A stretch of DNA of 64,000 nucleotides from contig JAIXQA010000010.1 of the NCBI GenBank assembly GCA_027485915.1, positions 39,497-103,496 on the forward strand. The letters run 5' to 3'. This stretch comes from Alphaproteobacteria bacterium. GTDB taxonomy: Bacteria; Pseudomonadota; Alphaproteobacteria; Caulobacterales; Aquidulcibacteraceae. The notes beneath the pieces are model-generated. The model was given only the letters and a program-made list of their open reading frames with translations, was not told where the DNA came from and ran no database searches. Within the stretch, counting starts at the first letter, position 1. The number at the start of each line of letters is the position of its first letter. Positions 34,747 to 45,577 of this stretch are shown here, piece after piece. A program made the position numbers and the translations under genes.

Positions 34747-35211
34747 CTAAAGGACTTCATAGATTTGGTAGACGACCCCGCCAGCCTCTTGCGTGCCGAC
34801 GCCGATACCTATCATGTCATTCAGCCAGTCATAATGCGCCGCAGCGGTCTCAAACCGCGTGACCGTGCGCAGATTAAAGGCCTCTTTCGGTAGAATCTCA
34901 CCCTTCTTAAAACGCGTCATATCCTCCGCTGACGTCCGGAGTGCACCTTGGTAGGTGAGATAGATTAGTGCGCCGTCATCTGTCTTGAGCGTTAGGCGGA
35001 CATCGACCAGCATGCGGTCTTCCCCGCGATAAAGCGCCCAATCTGCACCGCCGGGTAGCACGTCACCCGTCAAACGCGGACCTTCGAACCGCCCCCCAGT
35101 CACCGGCGCGATCAGGCGATTGCCAAGGGGTGTTTTACCGATCCGCGCCATGGCAGCGAAATCAACTTGGAGTCGGAGGGCGGTCAGGAATTGGGTGTTC
35201 AATTGGGTCAT
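34747..35211 (-). CDS. DUF3237 family protein
   Basis: A 154-residue cytosolic beta-barrel-like protein with the DUF3237 pattern: GNRLIAPVTGGRFEGPRLTGDVLPGGADW, then LTLKTDDGALIYLTYQGA and YDWLNDMIGIGVG near the C-terminus. The function of the family is unknown. It lies downstream of the dipeptidase on the same strand with a 55-base gap, so they may be co-transcribed. Confidence 0.82.
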   Translation of the reverse strand: MTQLNTQFLTALRLQVDFAAMARIGKTPLGNRLIAPVTGGRFEGPRLTGDVLPGGADWALYRGEDRMLVDVRLTLKTDDGALIYLTYQGALRTSAEDMTRFKKGEILPKEAFNLRTVTRFETAAAHYDWLNDMIGIGVGTQEAGGVVYQIYEVL

Positions 35212-35266
35212 GAAAGCTTTCTAGCTGCCTCGGCTGGTTTGGCCAAGGCGTCTACCCCAGATTGCT

Positions 35267-36508
35267 CTACTTTTGCGCCTTGGCTTCCACTTCGCGCATG
35301 ACGCGCAGCACATTCCCGCCCCAAATCTTGGCGATGTCTTCCTCGGAATAGCCTTCTGCCATCAAAGCTTGCGTGATCTTCCAGACCTTGGAGGCATCTT
35401 CGAGGCCAACCACGCCGCCACCGCCATCCCAATCCAGGCCGATGCCAACATGATCGACGCCGATCAATCTGATTGCATGGAGCAGATGGGCCATGAAATT
35501 ATCAAAAGTTGCGCGGTTCTCAGGATACTCTGCATCCAGTCGCACGCGGGCCTGGCGGAAGGCTTCTTGATCGGCCTGGCTGCGACTGGCGAGATTGGGA
35601 TAAGCGGCGGAGAGCTTAGCAAGCGCTTCACGACGCTCGGGCGATTGCGGCAGGGCTTTCAGATACGCGCCAAAGGCATTCATTTGGATTACCCCGCCCT
35701 TCGCCGCCAAAGCCTTCAGACGCTCATCATCCAAGTTCCGGGGGTGATCATAAATCGCCTTGCAGCCGCTGTGCGAGGCGATGATGGGGGCGGTTGATAG
35801 CTCCAGCATCTGGTCTAGCACTTGGTCGGACGCGTGCGATTGGTCGAGGATCATGCCCAAGCGATTGGCCTCCGCCACCAATTGTTTGCCAAGTGGGCTA
35901 AGTCCACCCCATTCCGCCTTGTCGGTTGAGCTGTCAGCCCAGTCATTGGTGGCAAAATGGACTGGCCCGACAAGGCGTACGCCCAGCTTATAGTAGGTTT
36001 GCAAAAGCGAGAGATCCTTGGCCAGGGGATAGGAATTCTCAATCGACATGAAGACAACGCGCTTGCCTTCCGCCGCAATCTTGGCCGCATCGTCGGCTTT
36101 TAAGGCGAGGCCAAAGACTTTGGGGCTGCGCGCCAGCATTTCGCGGATCACCACCGCCCGCATCAGCCCCGCATCGCGGGCCGCATTGAGACCCTCGGGT
36201 GTGCGCGGACCTTGGGCGGTGTAGATTACCCAAAAGCCACCGTCGAGCCCGCCCTCCTTCATCCGCGGCACATCGACTTGGGCGAAGGCTGTTTTCCAAT
36301 CATTATGTTTCAGAATGTCAAAACCGGGGCGCGCCACCACTGCTGGGGTATCGAGATGGGTGTCGAGCGTTAAAATCCGCTCATGCAAGGCGCGGGCGGC
36401 GCGCTCCGATGGAATGGTTTTGGCGAGCGCCGATTGGGGCGTAAGCGCAGCAAAGCCGAGGCTTGCAAAAACAAAACTGGCTTGGCGTAGAGGAATGGCG
36501 CGCATCAT
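35267..36508 (-). CDS. Exported membrane dipeptidase (peptidase M19)
   Basis: A 413-residue renal-dipeptidase-type metallopeptidase. It has an N-terminal signal peptide (ASFVFASLGFAALTPQSALA-K) and the first zinc pair HLD in LTLDTHLDTPAVV. A bridging Glu is in FMSIENSYPL, later His residues are in DQSHASDQVL and IIASHSGCKAI, and Asp is in HVGIGLDWDGGGG. It hydrolyses dipeptides, often with L,D or D residues, in the periplasm. The length is normal. Confidence 0.92.
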   Translation of the reverse strand: MMRAIPLRQASFVFASLGFAALTPQSALAKTIPSERAARALHERILTLDTHLDTPAVVARPGFDILKHNDWKTAFAQVDVPRMKEGGLDGGFWVIYTAQGPRTPEGLNAARDAGLMRAVVIREMLARSPKVFGLALKADDAAKIAAEGKRVVFMSIENSYPLAKDLSLLQTYYKLGVRLVGPVHFATNDWADSSTDKAEWGGLSPLGKQLVAEANRLGMILDQSHASDQVLDQMLELSTAPIIASHSGCKAIYDHPRNLDDERLKALAAKGGVIQMNAFGAYLKALPQSPERREALAKLSAAYPNLASRSQADQEAFRQARVRLDAEYPENRATFDNFMAHLLHAIRLIGVDHVGIGLDWDGGGGVVGLEDASKVWKITQALMAEGYSEEDIAKIWGGNVLRVMREVEAKAQK

Positions 36509-36658
36509 CGAGTTTCCGTCAGCTGATCAATCAAGTCATCAAAGTCGATCTTGCGCGTCCAACTTGGCTTGTCCAGTCCGATTTGGGTCTGCGCGGTTAA
36601 GCCAGCATCCAACGCCCGTTTATGTGGCGCTGGATGCGAAACTGTTGGATTGGGTCGC

Positions 36659-37054
36659 TCAGCCCAAAAGCAAGGGCACGATGACCATGCCAAGGCCAAT
36701 CGTGCTGCCAACCCAGACCAAAGAGCGAATATTCTTCACACCATAGGCATAGAGCGGCACATAGATGATCCGCCCAAACAAATAGATGTGGGCACCTAGG
36801 ACGGTGATCGAGTTTTCCTTGCCGGCCGCCACGGCGATCAAAACAGCGGCGATGAAGAGTGGTAGGGTCTCGTAAAGATTGTCTTGTGCCCGGCGGAGCC
36901 GTTCTGCCATCGGCGACAGCGGCGGCATGGTCTCATCACGGGCACCCATATTCCATTTCAAGCCGTATTGGCCGGTCCGCGCCACATCAAACAAAAGAAT
37001 TTGGACAAAAGCCAAAACAAGCGTCCAAGCCAAGACGGTCAAAAGTGGTGTCAT
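36659..37054 (-). CDS. MAPEG family membrane protein
   Basis: A 131-residue protein with four membrane helices: MTPLLTVLAWTLVLAFVQI, LPLFIAAVLIAVA, a third around HIYLFGRIIYVPLYAYG, and SLVWVGSTIGLGMVIVPLLL. The MAPEG signature is visible in ERLRRAQDNLYETLPLF and AHIYLFGRIIYVPLY. Eukaryotic members act in eicosanoid and glutathione metabolism; bacterial roles are mostly unknown. The start at 37054 follows GGGAGG; an upstream extension would be hydrophilic and unlikely. Confidence 0.88.
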   Translation of the reverse strand: MTPLLTVLAWTLVLAFVQILLFDVARTGQYGLKWNMGARDETMPPLSPMAERLRRAQDNLYETLPLFIAAVLIAVAAGKENSITVLGAHIYLFGRIIYVPLYAYGVKNIRSLVWVGSTIGLGMVIVPLLLG

Positions 37055-37175
37055 ATTTGTTTCCCTCCCTAGGATTCCGCCCCATTTCGACGGTTGGACG
37101 GCATAGGAAGCCAAAGTGACGGCAGCGTCAAGGAAAGCACAGGCTTTACTCGCTAGCCCGACTATCCACACCCCG

Positions 37176-37463
37176 ATGTCGCGCATCGCCCATTTAGCGC
37201 AAATGGTGCTTGCAAAGGAACAAAATAAGAACATAGTATCGGCCATAGTTGCACGTTCTTATCTTGGCCTACTTGCCCCAGAGCAGGATTTTGACCGCTT
37301 GCGCGCTTATCGCGATCAACTCTTAACCATGGCGCAGGCCTATCGGCCCGGTGGTGCCGAATATATGGCGCTGTCTCGCGCGGTTATGGCTTTGGATGAA
37401 GCAGCCGGCATCGTAATGAATAAGCCGAGCTTTTATCAAAGCCGTTTGCACAAAACGACTTAA
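37176..37463 (+). CDS. Small hypothetical protein
   Basis: A 95-residue helical protein beginning MSRIAHLAQMVLAKEQN and ending FYQSRLHKTT. It has no signal peptide, membrane helix or recognisable domain. The start is uncertain: the frame opens at 37116, but the internal ATG 37176 seems more natural. It stands between divergent MAPEG and same-strand katG, about 130 bases before katG. The coding evidence is frame length and composition only. Confidence 0.5.
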   Translation: MSRIAHLAQMVLAKEQNKNIVSAIVARSYLGLLAPEQDFDRLRAYRDQLLTMAQAYRPGGAEYMALSRAVMALDEAAGIVMNKPSFYQSRLHKTT

Positions 37464-37582
37464 GGCCAAGGACGGCGAGAAGGGTCACCCTCAAAATAGA
37501 TTAAAACTATTGAATTATGTCTTAGAATTGATTGGACCGATGGAAACGGCTGGCATAGCCTCTCTTCATAACTTCACCCTAG

Positions 37583-39799
<2,217 letters not shown>

Positions 39800-39807
39800 A
39801 CACACAG

Positions 39808-39841
39808 GGGCTGTCATCCCATTATTGGTGGTGGCAGCCCT
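39808..39841 (+). terminator. Possible terminator hairpin after katG
   Basis: GGGCTGTCATCC and GGTGGCAGCCC can pair with two or three G-U pairs, closed by a nine-base loop. It lies just downstream of the katG stop. A proper U-tract is missing, so the call is weak. Confidence 0.35.
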
Positions 39842-39954
39842 TGCCCTTTGACTTTGTGACCAGAACCCTGCCCTAGACCCCGCTATTCTTTGGGAATGCG
39901 ACTCAGCCTCTCATTGTCATCAAGTTGATGCGTGGCGGGACTATTAGGGAAAAC

Positions 39955-41091
39955 ATGTATCATAGACGCCAATTTCTGACCTACGGGGCCCGTGCCGCCC
40001 TAGCCACGCTGCCCTTCGCGGGGTGCGTGACACGCCCGTCCTTCTTAGAAGACTTGTCTGATTTTCCACGCGCGCCCCTTAGCCCAAAGCTGGGCAATCG
40101 GACGGTGTCGCGCGTCGCCCTCACATCATGCTCGGATCCGACCATGGACTTGAGCCTGCTTCGCGATGTGGAAGCCTCTAAGCCCGATCTCGTCATCATG
40201 ATGGGCGACAATGTCTATGGCTCTGACTCGCCCAAAGATCCTCAATTGCCGAGCCTAAGAGAGGCCTATGGTATGCTATCTGCTGCGCCACCCTTCCGTT
40301 CGCTTGTCACGTCGACGCCCACGGAGGCGGTCTGGGATGATCATGATTATGGGATTAATGATGGTGGCGGTGACTTTGCCTATAAGCAGCGCGCACAAGC
40401 CATGTTCGCGAGCTTTTGGAACCTAGAGCGCACTAGCCCAGTCCGGCAACGCCCAGGAATCTATCGTGCGTTTCGTTCGGGGCCACCTGGTCAAGTCTTG
40501 CAAGTCATCTTGCTCGATACGCGTTATTTCAGAGATCCGTTGCTGCCAACGAATGAGCGCAATGCGCCAGGCAAAGAACGCTATATCCCCCATCCGCCAA
40601 GCTCTGAAGCCGATGTGTTAGGAGCAGCACAATGGGCTTTTCTAGAAGAAGAATTGAAGAAGCCTGCCGATCTGCGCCTGATCGTCTCCTCCATCCAAGT
40701 CATTGCCGATGGCCACGGGTGGGAACGCTGGGGCAATTTTCCACGCGCCCAGCAACGTCTGTTTGACCTGATTGCAAAGACCAAGGCACAAGGCGTCGTC
40801 TTTGCCTCCGGTGATCGCCATTATGGTTCGATCCACCAGCAAACGATCGGTGTCGCCTATCCGCTGACTGACTTAACCGCCTCGGGCATCAACAAGGGCT
40901 ATCGTACAGCACCTGGTACGGATTGGGTGCGGGAGCCTGACACCAACCGAATTGGCGATGGCTATGGGCCGATCAATTTCGGCCTGATTGATGTGGATTG
41001 GGCGGCGCGCACCCTAGACCTGAAGCTGGCGGGTGTCGGCGGCACCGTGACTCGCGCGCATCGCTTGGCATTCGGCGACCTTCGGCCCTGA
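39955..41091 (+). CDS. Exported PhoD-like alkaline phosphatase
   Basis: A 378-residue metallophosphoesterase. The N-terminus MYHRRQFLTYGARAAL has twin arginines, followed by LATLPFAGC, so a Tat-exported lipoprotein is likely. PhoD landmarks are LTSCSD, MMGDNVYG, VWDDHDYGIND, LDTRYFR, and FASGDRHYGS. It hydrolyses phosphate esters at the cell surface or periplasm. The start at 39955 is chosen for AGGGA nine bases upstream. It is a single gene. Confidence 0.88.
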   Translation: MYHRRQFLTYGARAALATLPFAGCVTRPSFLEDLSDFPRAPLSPKLGNRTVSRVALTSCSDPTMDLSLLRDVEASKPDLVIMMGDNVYGSDSPKDPQLPSLREAYGMLSAAPPFRSLVTSTPTEAVWDDHDYGINDGGGDFAYKQRAQAMFASFWNLERTSPVRQRPGIYRAFRSGPPGQVLQVILLDTRYFRDPLLPTNERNAPGKERYIPHPPSSEADVLGAAQWAFLEEELKKPADLRLIVSSIQVIADGHGWERWGNFPRAQQRLFDLIAKTKAQGVVFASGDRHYGSIHQQTIGVAYPLTDLTASGINKGYRTAPGTDWVREPDTNRIGDGYGPINFGLIDVDWAARTLDLKLAGVGGTVTRAHRLAFGDLRP

Positions 41092-41172
41092 GACCAAGCC
41101 CTCAAGGCCCATTGTAAGCGAGCCTTTTTTGTATGATCGTGTGCTCACAAAAATAAATTGGGAGCGACGCTT

Positions 41173-42645
41173 ATGGATCATTCAACCCCCATCGCAATTA
41201 TCGGCGCGGGCCTTGGCGGGCTTGCCGCGGCCATTCAGCTTAAGCAAGCCGGCTATACAAATCTGACCTTAATTGAGAAAGGTACAAAGGTAGGCGGCAC
41301 ATGGGCGCAAAACACCTATCCTGGCTGTTCTTGTGATGTGCCGGTTGCCCTGTATCAATATAGTTTTGCGCCAGCGATCCACTGGACCAATACCTATCCA
41401 AGTTCCGCAGAGATCCAAGCCTATTGCGAACAAATGGTGGCAGGTTTTGACCTTGGCCCCATGCTGTCTCTCAACACCGAGGCCAAGTCCGCTATTTGGG
41501 ACGAAGCATGTCAGCAATGGACGTTGACCACCAGTGACGGGAAAGTCCGCCAAGTCGGGGCGATTATCTCTGCTCTCGGTCAATTGAACCGTCCCGCAAT
41601 CCCCGACCTGCCTGGTCAAGCCAGCTTCCAAGGTGCAAGCATGCATTCAGCGGCTTGGAACCATGACGTGGATCTTGCGGGCAAGCGCGTGGGCGTGATT
41701 GGGTCTGCTGCCAGCGCTGTGCAATTGATCCCGGAAGTCGCCAAGGTGGCGGGCTCATTGGTCGTGTTTCAACGTTCGGCGAATTATATCGGGCCGCGTG
41801 GTGACCGGGAGATTCCTGCAACCGAGATCGCGCTATTGCTGAGCAATCCTCAAGCGGCGATGGACCTTGGCGCGCGCAACCGCGCGATGATCTTTGACAC
41901 GGCCGACACCTATTTCTGGCAGACTTTTAGCTGGACGCCAGAGGGCCGTGCCGCCTACGCTGATATCGCCAAGCGCCATCTGGAAAAGCAAATTGCTGAC
42001 CCAGTTCTGCGCGAAAAACTGACGCCAAACTACCCTGTTGGGTGTAAGCGATTCCTCTTCACCGACACTTTTTACCCGGCCCTCACGCAAGAACATGTCG
42101 TGCTGGAAACAGCTAAGATTGAAGGCTTGGACACAACAGGTGTCCGCACCGTTTCTGGGACGCACCATGATCTGGACGTGGTAATTTACGCAACGGGCTT
42201 TGAAACAACGGGCTGGCATTGGAGCTTGGATGTGGTGGGCCAAGGTGGCACCCGCCTTGCCGACCAATGGGCAGACGGACCTGAAGCCTATCTGGGCATC
42301 ACAACCAAGGGCTTCCCCAATTTCTTTATGCTCTATGGCCCACACACCAATTTAGGCCATAATTCGATTACCTATATGATGGAACGACAGATCGATTATG
42401 TAGGTGCCATGCTGGCCGGATTGGGCGAACAAAAGGCCAAATCCGCAACCATCAAACCTGAGGCACAGGCTCGTTTCATGGCAGAGCTCCAAACGGCATT
42501 GGGTAGGACGGTCTGGGCCGATCCGAGCTGTAATTCTTGGTATAAGAACGAAAAGGGGCAAATCACACAAAATTGGGGCGGCAATTGCACCTCCTATGCA
42601 GATGCGGTGAGCACTGTAATTTGGGAAGATTATGAGGTGCGCTGA
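41173..42645 (+). CDS. Flavin-containing monooxygenase, Baeyer-Villiger type
   Basis: A 490-residue class B flavoprotein monooxygenase. The N-terminal FAD motif is IAIIGAGLGGLAAAIQL, and the NADPH motif is RVGVIGSAASAVQLIPEVAK. The Baeyer-Villiger fingerprint F-x-G-x-x-x-H-x-x-x-W is seen as FQGASMHSAAW. Later landmarks are DVVIYATGFETTGWHW and MLYGPHTNLGHNSI. It inserts oxygen next to ketones or oxidises heteroatoms, in the cytosol. The start at 41173 has GGGAG nine bases upstream. The substrate cannot be told. No ester hydrolase follows it. Confidence 0.9.
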   Translation: MDHSTPIAIIGAGLGGLAAAIQLKQAGYTNLTLIEKGTKVGGTWAQNTYPGCSCDVPVALYQYSFAPAIHWTNTYPSSAEIQAYCEQMVAGFDLGPMLSLNTEAKSAIWDEACQQWTLTTSDGKVRQVGAIISALGQLNRPAIPDLPGQASFQGASMHSAAWNHDVDLAGKRVGVIGSAASAVQLIPEVAKVAGSLVVFQRSANYIGPRGDREIPATEIALLLSNPQAAMDLGARNRAMIFDTADTYFWQTFSWTPEGRAAYADIAKRHLEKQIADPVLREKLTPNYPVGCKRFLFTDTFYPALTQEHVVLETAKIEGLDTTGVRTVSGTHHDLDVVIYATGFETTGWHWSLDVVGQGGTRLADQWADGPEAYLGITTKGFPNFFMLYGPHTNLGHNSITYMMERQIDYVGAMLAGLGEQKAKSATIKPEAQARFMAELQTALGRTVWADPSCNSWYKNEKGQITQNWGGNCTSYADAVSTVIWEDYEVR

Positions 42646-42712
42646 CCGCAGAGTGGAGAGTGACCACTCTTCGAATTGCTGTAACAGAGAGTCCAAAGGA
42701 CTTGACAGAAAG

Positions 42713-42727
42713 GTGACAGATTGTCAC
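42713..42727. promoter_or_regulatory. Inverted repeat next to a TTGACA element
   Basis: GTGACA-GAT-TGTCAC, 6-bp perfect arms, starting five bases after TTGACA (42702-42707). The placement fits an operator between -35 and the start of the downstream RNA candidate. No convincing -10 hexamer is seen at the matching distance. Confidence 0.35.
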
Positions 42728-42740
42728 ACAAAAGGGGCTT

Positions 42741-42831
42741 GGACTTCGGTCCGGCGGCGTTTCGGGGAGGAGACGCCCTTTTGGCTCTCGCAAGAGGGTG
42801 GCCGCGCCTAACCATGGCGCGGCCTTTTTTT
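42741..42831 (+). ncRNA. Candidate small RNA: three hairpins and an intrinsic terminator
   Basis: Within 90 bases are GGAC-TTCG-GTCC (42741-42752, UUCG tetraloop), an 8-bp stem GGCGTTTC/GAGACGCC (42756-42763/42770-42777) with G-rich loop GGGGAG, CTCT-CGCA-AGAG (42785-42796), and a perfect 9-bp terminator stem with seven Ts. The monooxygenase stop is about 95 bases upstream and rmuC starts 158 bases later. It could be an independent small RNA or the 3' part of the upstream mRNA. No ORF of note is inside. Confidence 0.5.
42800..42831 (+). terminator. Strong intrinsic terminator
   Basis: GGCCGCGCC (42800-42808), loop TAACCAT, GGCGCGGCC (42816-42824), then TTTTTTT. A perfect 9-bp GC-rich stem. 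Confidence 0.92.
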
Positions 42832-42989
42832 ATCTTCTAGCTTGCACATCTATCCACGCCGACAGCTGGACTGCGTCCTGTTCTGACGTAGAACTGGTAT
42901 AGACTGTCGGGCCGTGTGTGAGCCTAGTGATCTCTGTGGCACAAGCGCGTCAGATAAATTCCAGATTGAGTCGCAAGGACATTACAGAC

Positions 42990-44528
42990 ATGCCCCCCTC
43001 TACGAGCCCGGAAGCATTGAGCCCTGAATTTTTGAATTTGTTGGCCGTGATTGGCCTGTATCTTTTGATCTTGTTGGTTGCGCTGTATTTTGCGCTGACC
43101 CGGTCGAACCGCCCTTTGAGCCAGCTCGGTCGGCGGATCGAAGACATGAATGTGCGCTTTGTCGATTATCGTCAGGACCTGCAAACAGGAATCACCTCTG
43201 TCCGCGAAGAAGCCCAACGCCAGAATGTTCAAGCACGCGAGGAAATGGCCAGCCGTATGGCCGGCATCGCGCAAGATTTGCAGCGACTGATCGATGTAAT
43301 GTCGGCGGCTCAGCGTGAGCGACTTGACGCCTTTGGGGTAAGCTTGGCGGAATATCGCGCAGCCACGAGTGAAGATAGCCGTGCGCTGCGCGAAGAGGTC
43401 AATAAAGCCATCGCGACACTGTCGTCGGGCTTGTTGGAGGGCATGAATGCGCAAGGTCGCGCACAAACCGAAGGCCTTGCAAATGCGCAAACCCAGATCA
43501 AGGAAATGATGGAGGCCAATGATCGCAGTGCTCTTGCCCTGCGCCAAACGGTTGAAGGCCGCCTTGATGTGTTGCGGCAAGAAAATGAAGCCAAGCTGGA
43601 ACAGATGCGCGTCACGGTCGATGAAAAGCTACAAGGCACGCTGGAACAGCGCCTAGGCGCATCGTTCAACCAAGTGAATGAACAATTGGAGCGCGTGTTT
43701 AAATCCGTTGGCGAAATGCAGACGATTGCGACGGGCGTCGGTGATTTGAAGCGGGTACTGACCAATGTCAAAGCCCGCGGCACGTGGGGCGAAGCCACTT
43801 TGGGCATGTTGTTGGAACAGGCGATGAGCCAAGAACAATATGCCCAGAATGTCGAAGTCAAGCCTGGCAGTAATCAGCGCGTCGAATTCGCCATCCGATT
43901 GCCCAATGACGGCGACACCCCGGTATGGCTGCCCATTGATGCCAAGTTGCCCGTCGAAGATTATGAGCGTCTAATCGATGCATCCGAACGGGCAGACACC
44001 GTTGGAATCGATGCCGCCCAGAAAGGCCTCGAACGCGCGATCAAGATCGCGGCCAAGGACATTTTCGAGAAATATATCGCGCCGCCCCATACCACCGATT
44101 TCGCCATCATGTTCCTACCGACCGAGGGCCTGTTTGCTGAAGTGGTACGTCGGCCAGGCCTTGTTGATAGCTTGCAGCGTGACTTCAAGGTTTTGGTCTC
44201 TGGCCCTACGACCCTGATGGCGACCCTGACAAGCCTGCGCATGGGCTTCCGTACCTTGGCGATCCAGCAACGCTCGAGCGAAGTCTGGCAAGTGCTGAGC
44301 AAGGTGAAGCAAGAGTTTGAGAAGTTTGGCGGCGTGCTCAAAAAGGTTGAGGATAAGCTTGATCAAGCCAAATCCGTGGTCCAACAAGCCCGGACGCGCG
44401 AGAATGTATTGGGGCGCCAATTGCGGGCTGTGGAAACTCTGCCAGGCAGCGCGCCCATTGCGGCTCTGCCCTTTGCCCAATCACAAGATCTGCTCGATGA
44501 TGTGCTCGACGAGGGCGACGACGCTTAG
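42990..44528 (+). CDS. rmuC: DNA recombination protein RmuC
   Basis: A 512-residue protein with an N-terminal membrane helix (FLNLLAVIGLYLLILLVALYFAL), a long coiled coil (about 45-235), and the RmuC nuclease-like domain starting near VKARGTWGEATLGMLLEQ, with LPIDAKLPVEDYERL and FLPTEGLFAEVVRRPGL. RmuC limits recombination between short inverted repeats; the domain relates to restriction-type nucleases. The start MPPSTS at 42990 has AAGGAC upstream; a GTG at 42918 would add a non-conserved extension. Confidence 0.93.
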   Translation: MPPSTSPEALSPEFLNLLAVIGLYLLILLVALYFALTRSNRPLSQLGRRIEDMNVRFVDYRQDLQTGITSVREEAQRQNVQAREEMASRMAGIAQDLQRLIDVMSAAQRERLDAFGVSLAEYRAATSEDSRALREEVNKAIATLSSGLLEGMNAQGRAQTEGLANAQTQIKEMMEANDRSALALRQTVEGRLDVLRQENEAKLEQMRVTVDEKLQGTLEQRLGASFNQVNEQLERVFKSVGEMQTIATGVGDLKRVLTNVKARGTWGEATLGMLLEQAMSQEQYAQNVEVKPGSNQRVEFAIRLPNDGDTPVWLPIDAKLPVEDYERLIDASERADTVGIDAAQKGLERAIKIAAKDIFEKYIAPPHTTDFAIMFLPTEGLFAEVVRRPGLVDSLQRDFKVLVSGPTTLMATLTSLRMGFRTLAIQQRSSEVWQVLSKVKQEFEKFGGVLKKVEDKLDQAKSVVQQARTRENVLGRQLRAVETLPGSAPIAALPFAQSQDLLDDVLDEGDDA

Positions 44529-44549
44529 CGGACGCCTCAAAAATGCAAC

Positions 44550-44584
44550 AAAAAAGCCCGCTGACTTTCGCCAGCGGGCTTTTG
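44550..44584. terminator. Bidirectional terminator between rmuC and the Bax inhibitor-1 gene
   Basis: AGCCCGCTG (44555-44563), loop ACTTTCGC, CAGCGGGCT (44572-44580), flanked by six As before and TTT after. It can serve both convergent genes. Confidence 0.85.
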
Positions 44585-44604
44585 GTTTCTGCGAGGGATT
44601 TAAC

Positions 44605-45345
44605 CTATTCGCGGTCGCCCAAGAAGCTGAGCAAGAATTGGAACAGGTTGATGAAGTTCAAGTAGAGGCTCAAGGCACCCATGCTGGTCGCAACCGACAT
44701 GGCCGTGTCATTGCCCTTCAGATAATAATACTCAAACTTCAAGCGCTGGGTGTCGAACGCGATCAGACCAGAGAAGATCAACACGCCCAAGCCAGAAATG
44801 ACAAACATCATCATCGAGCTTTGCAGGAAGATGTTGACGATGCTGGCCAAGATCAAACCAAACATACCCATGATCAAGAAGGTACCGAACCCGGTCAGAT
44901 CGCGTTTGGTGGTGTAGCCCCAAAGCGACAAAGCACCGAAAGCGGCAGCGGTGATGAAGAAGGTCGAAGCCAGCGACTCACCGGTGTAGCGCAAAGCCAA
45001 AACACCCAAACCTGCACCGATCAATGTCACGATCGTCCAGTAGAATAAGTTCGCGCCAGTCTTCGACGGGTTGCGCATCGCAAACATGCCGATCAAGAGC
45101 ACGCCAATCGGGGCAAGGCTTAGAACTAGGCCCGCGCCAGTATAACCACCATTAGCGGTGAACAACATGTCGCGAACGGGCGGCACCGAGGATGTGATAA
45201 AGGCCAAGATACCTGAGAGCACCAAGCCAAGACCCATCTTGTTGTAGACGCCCAACATAAAGCTCCGCAGGCCAGCGTCGATGGACATGTCCATCGTAGT
45301 CCCGGCTGGGATCGCTTGAGCGTGAAACCTATTTTGGTCGTTCAT
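44605..45345 (-). CDS. Bax inhibitor-1/YccA (YbhL) family membrane protein
   Basis: A 246-residue protein with seven predicted membrane helices; the family pattern includes LRSFMLGVYNKMGLGLVLSGILAFI, YWTIVTLIGAGLGVLAL, YTGESLASTFFITAAAFGALSLWGYTTKRDLTGFG and GVLIFSGLIAFDTQRLK (pH-sensing Asp region). Family members act as proton-linked calcium leak channels. An alphaproteobacterial leader motif (ybhL) is known upstream of this gene type, and a hairpin is present here. AAAGGAAAG precedes the ATG. Confidence 0.93.
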   Translation of the reverse strand: MNDQNRFHAQAIPAGTTMDMSIDAGLRSFMLGVYNKMGLGLVLSGILAFITSSVPPVRDMLFTANGGYTGAGLVLSLAPIGVLLIGMFAMRNPSKTGANLFYWTIVTLIGAGLGVLALRYTGESLASTFFITAAAFGALSLWGYTTKRDLTGFGTFLIMGMFGLILASIVNIFLQSSMMMFVISGLGVLIFSGLIAFDTQRLKFEYYYLKGNDTAMSVATSMGALSLYLNFINLFQFLLSFLGDRE

Positions 45346-45420
45346 TTTCTTTCCTTTTCAACATGCGGACAGCCTTCTGCCGCATTGCTTAGAGCTAATA
45401 TCGGCCCGGAGGCCTCCAGA
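45346..45420 (-). ncRNA. Candidate ybhL-type leader hairpin
   Basis: Just upstream of the Bax inhibitor-1 family start, the minus strand contains ATGCGGCAG-AAGG-CTG-T-CCGCAT (45385-45363), a 9-bp stem with one bulged T, then GTTGAAAAGGAAAGAAA and the ATG. A palindrome GGAGGCCTCC lies at 45417-45408. Rfam describes a short ybhL leader upstream of this gene in alphaproteobacteria; the equivalence is inference from position and shape. Confidence 0.5.
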
Positions 45421-45577
45421 CGCAAGACAACTCTACTACACGATTTTGTGTGCAGAGCCGATTTAGGCTGGTGGAAACAGATAGATGAGCTGAACCAAGG
45501 CTGGCTCTCATCACTGGTTTGGCTTTCATCGTCTTGCTTATATGGTGGGTGCGGCTGCATTATGCTAGGATTCTTCC

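Noticed and set aside
36505..36711. Minus-strand 68-codon frame ending LIDQLTETR just before the dipeptidase gene
   Set aside because: Its only upstream start is a TTG inside the MAPEG gene in another frame; the last 25 codons look coding-like, but no start with a ribosome site could be found.
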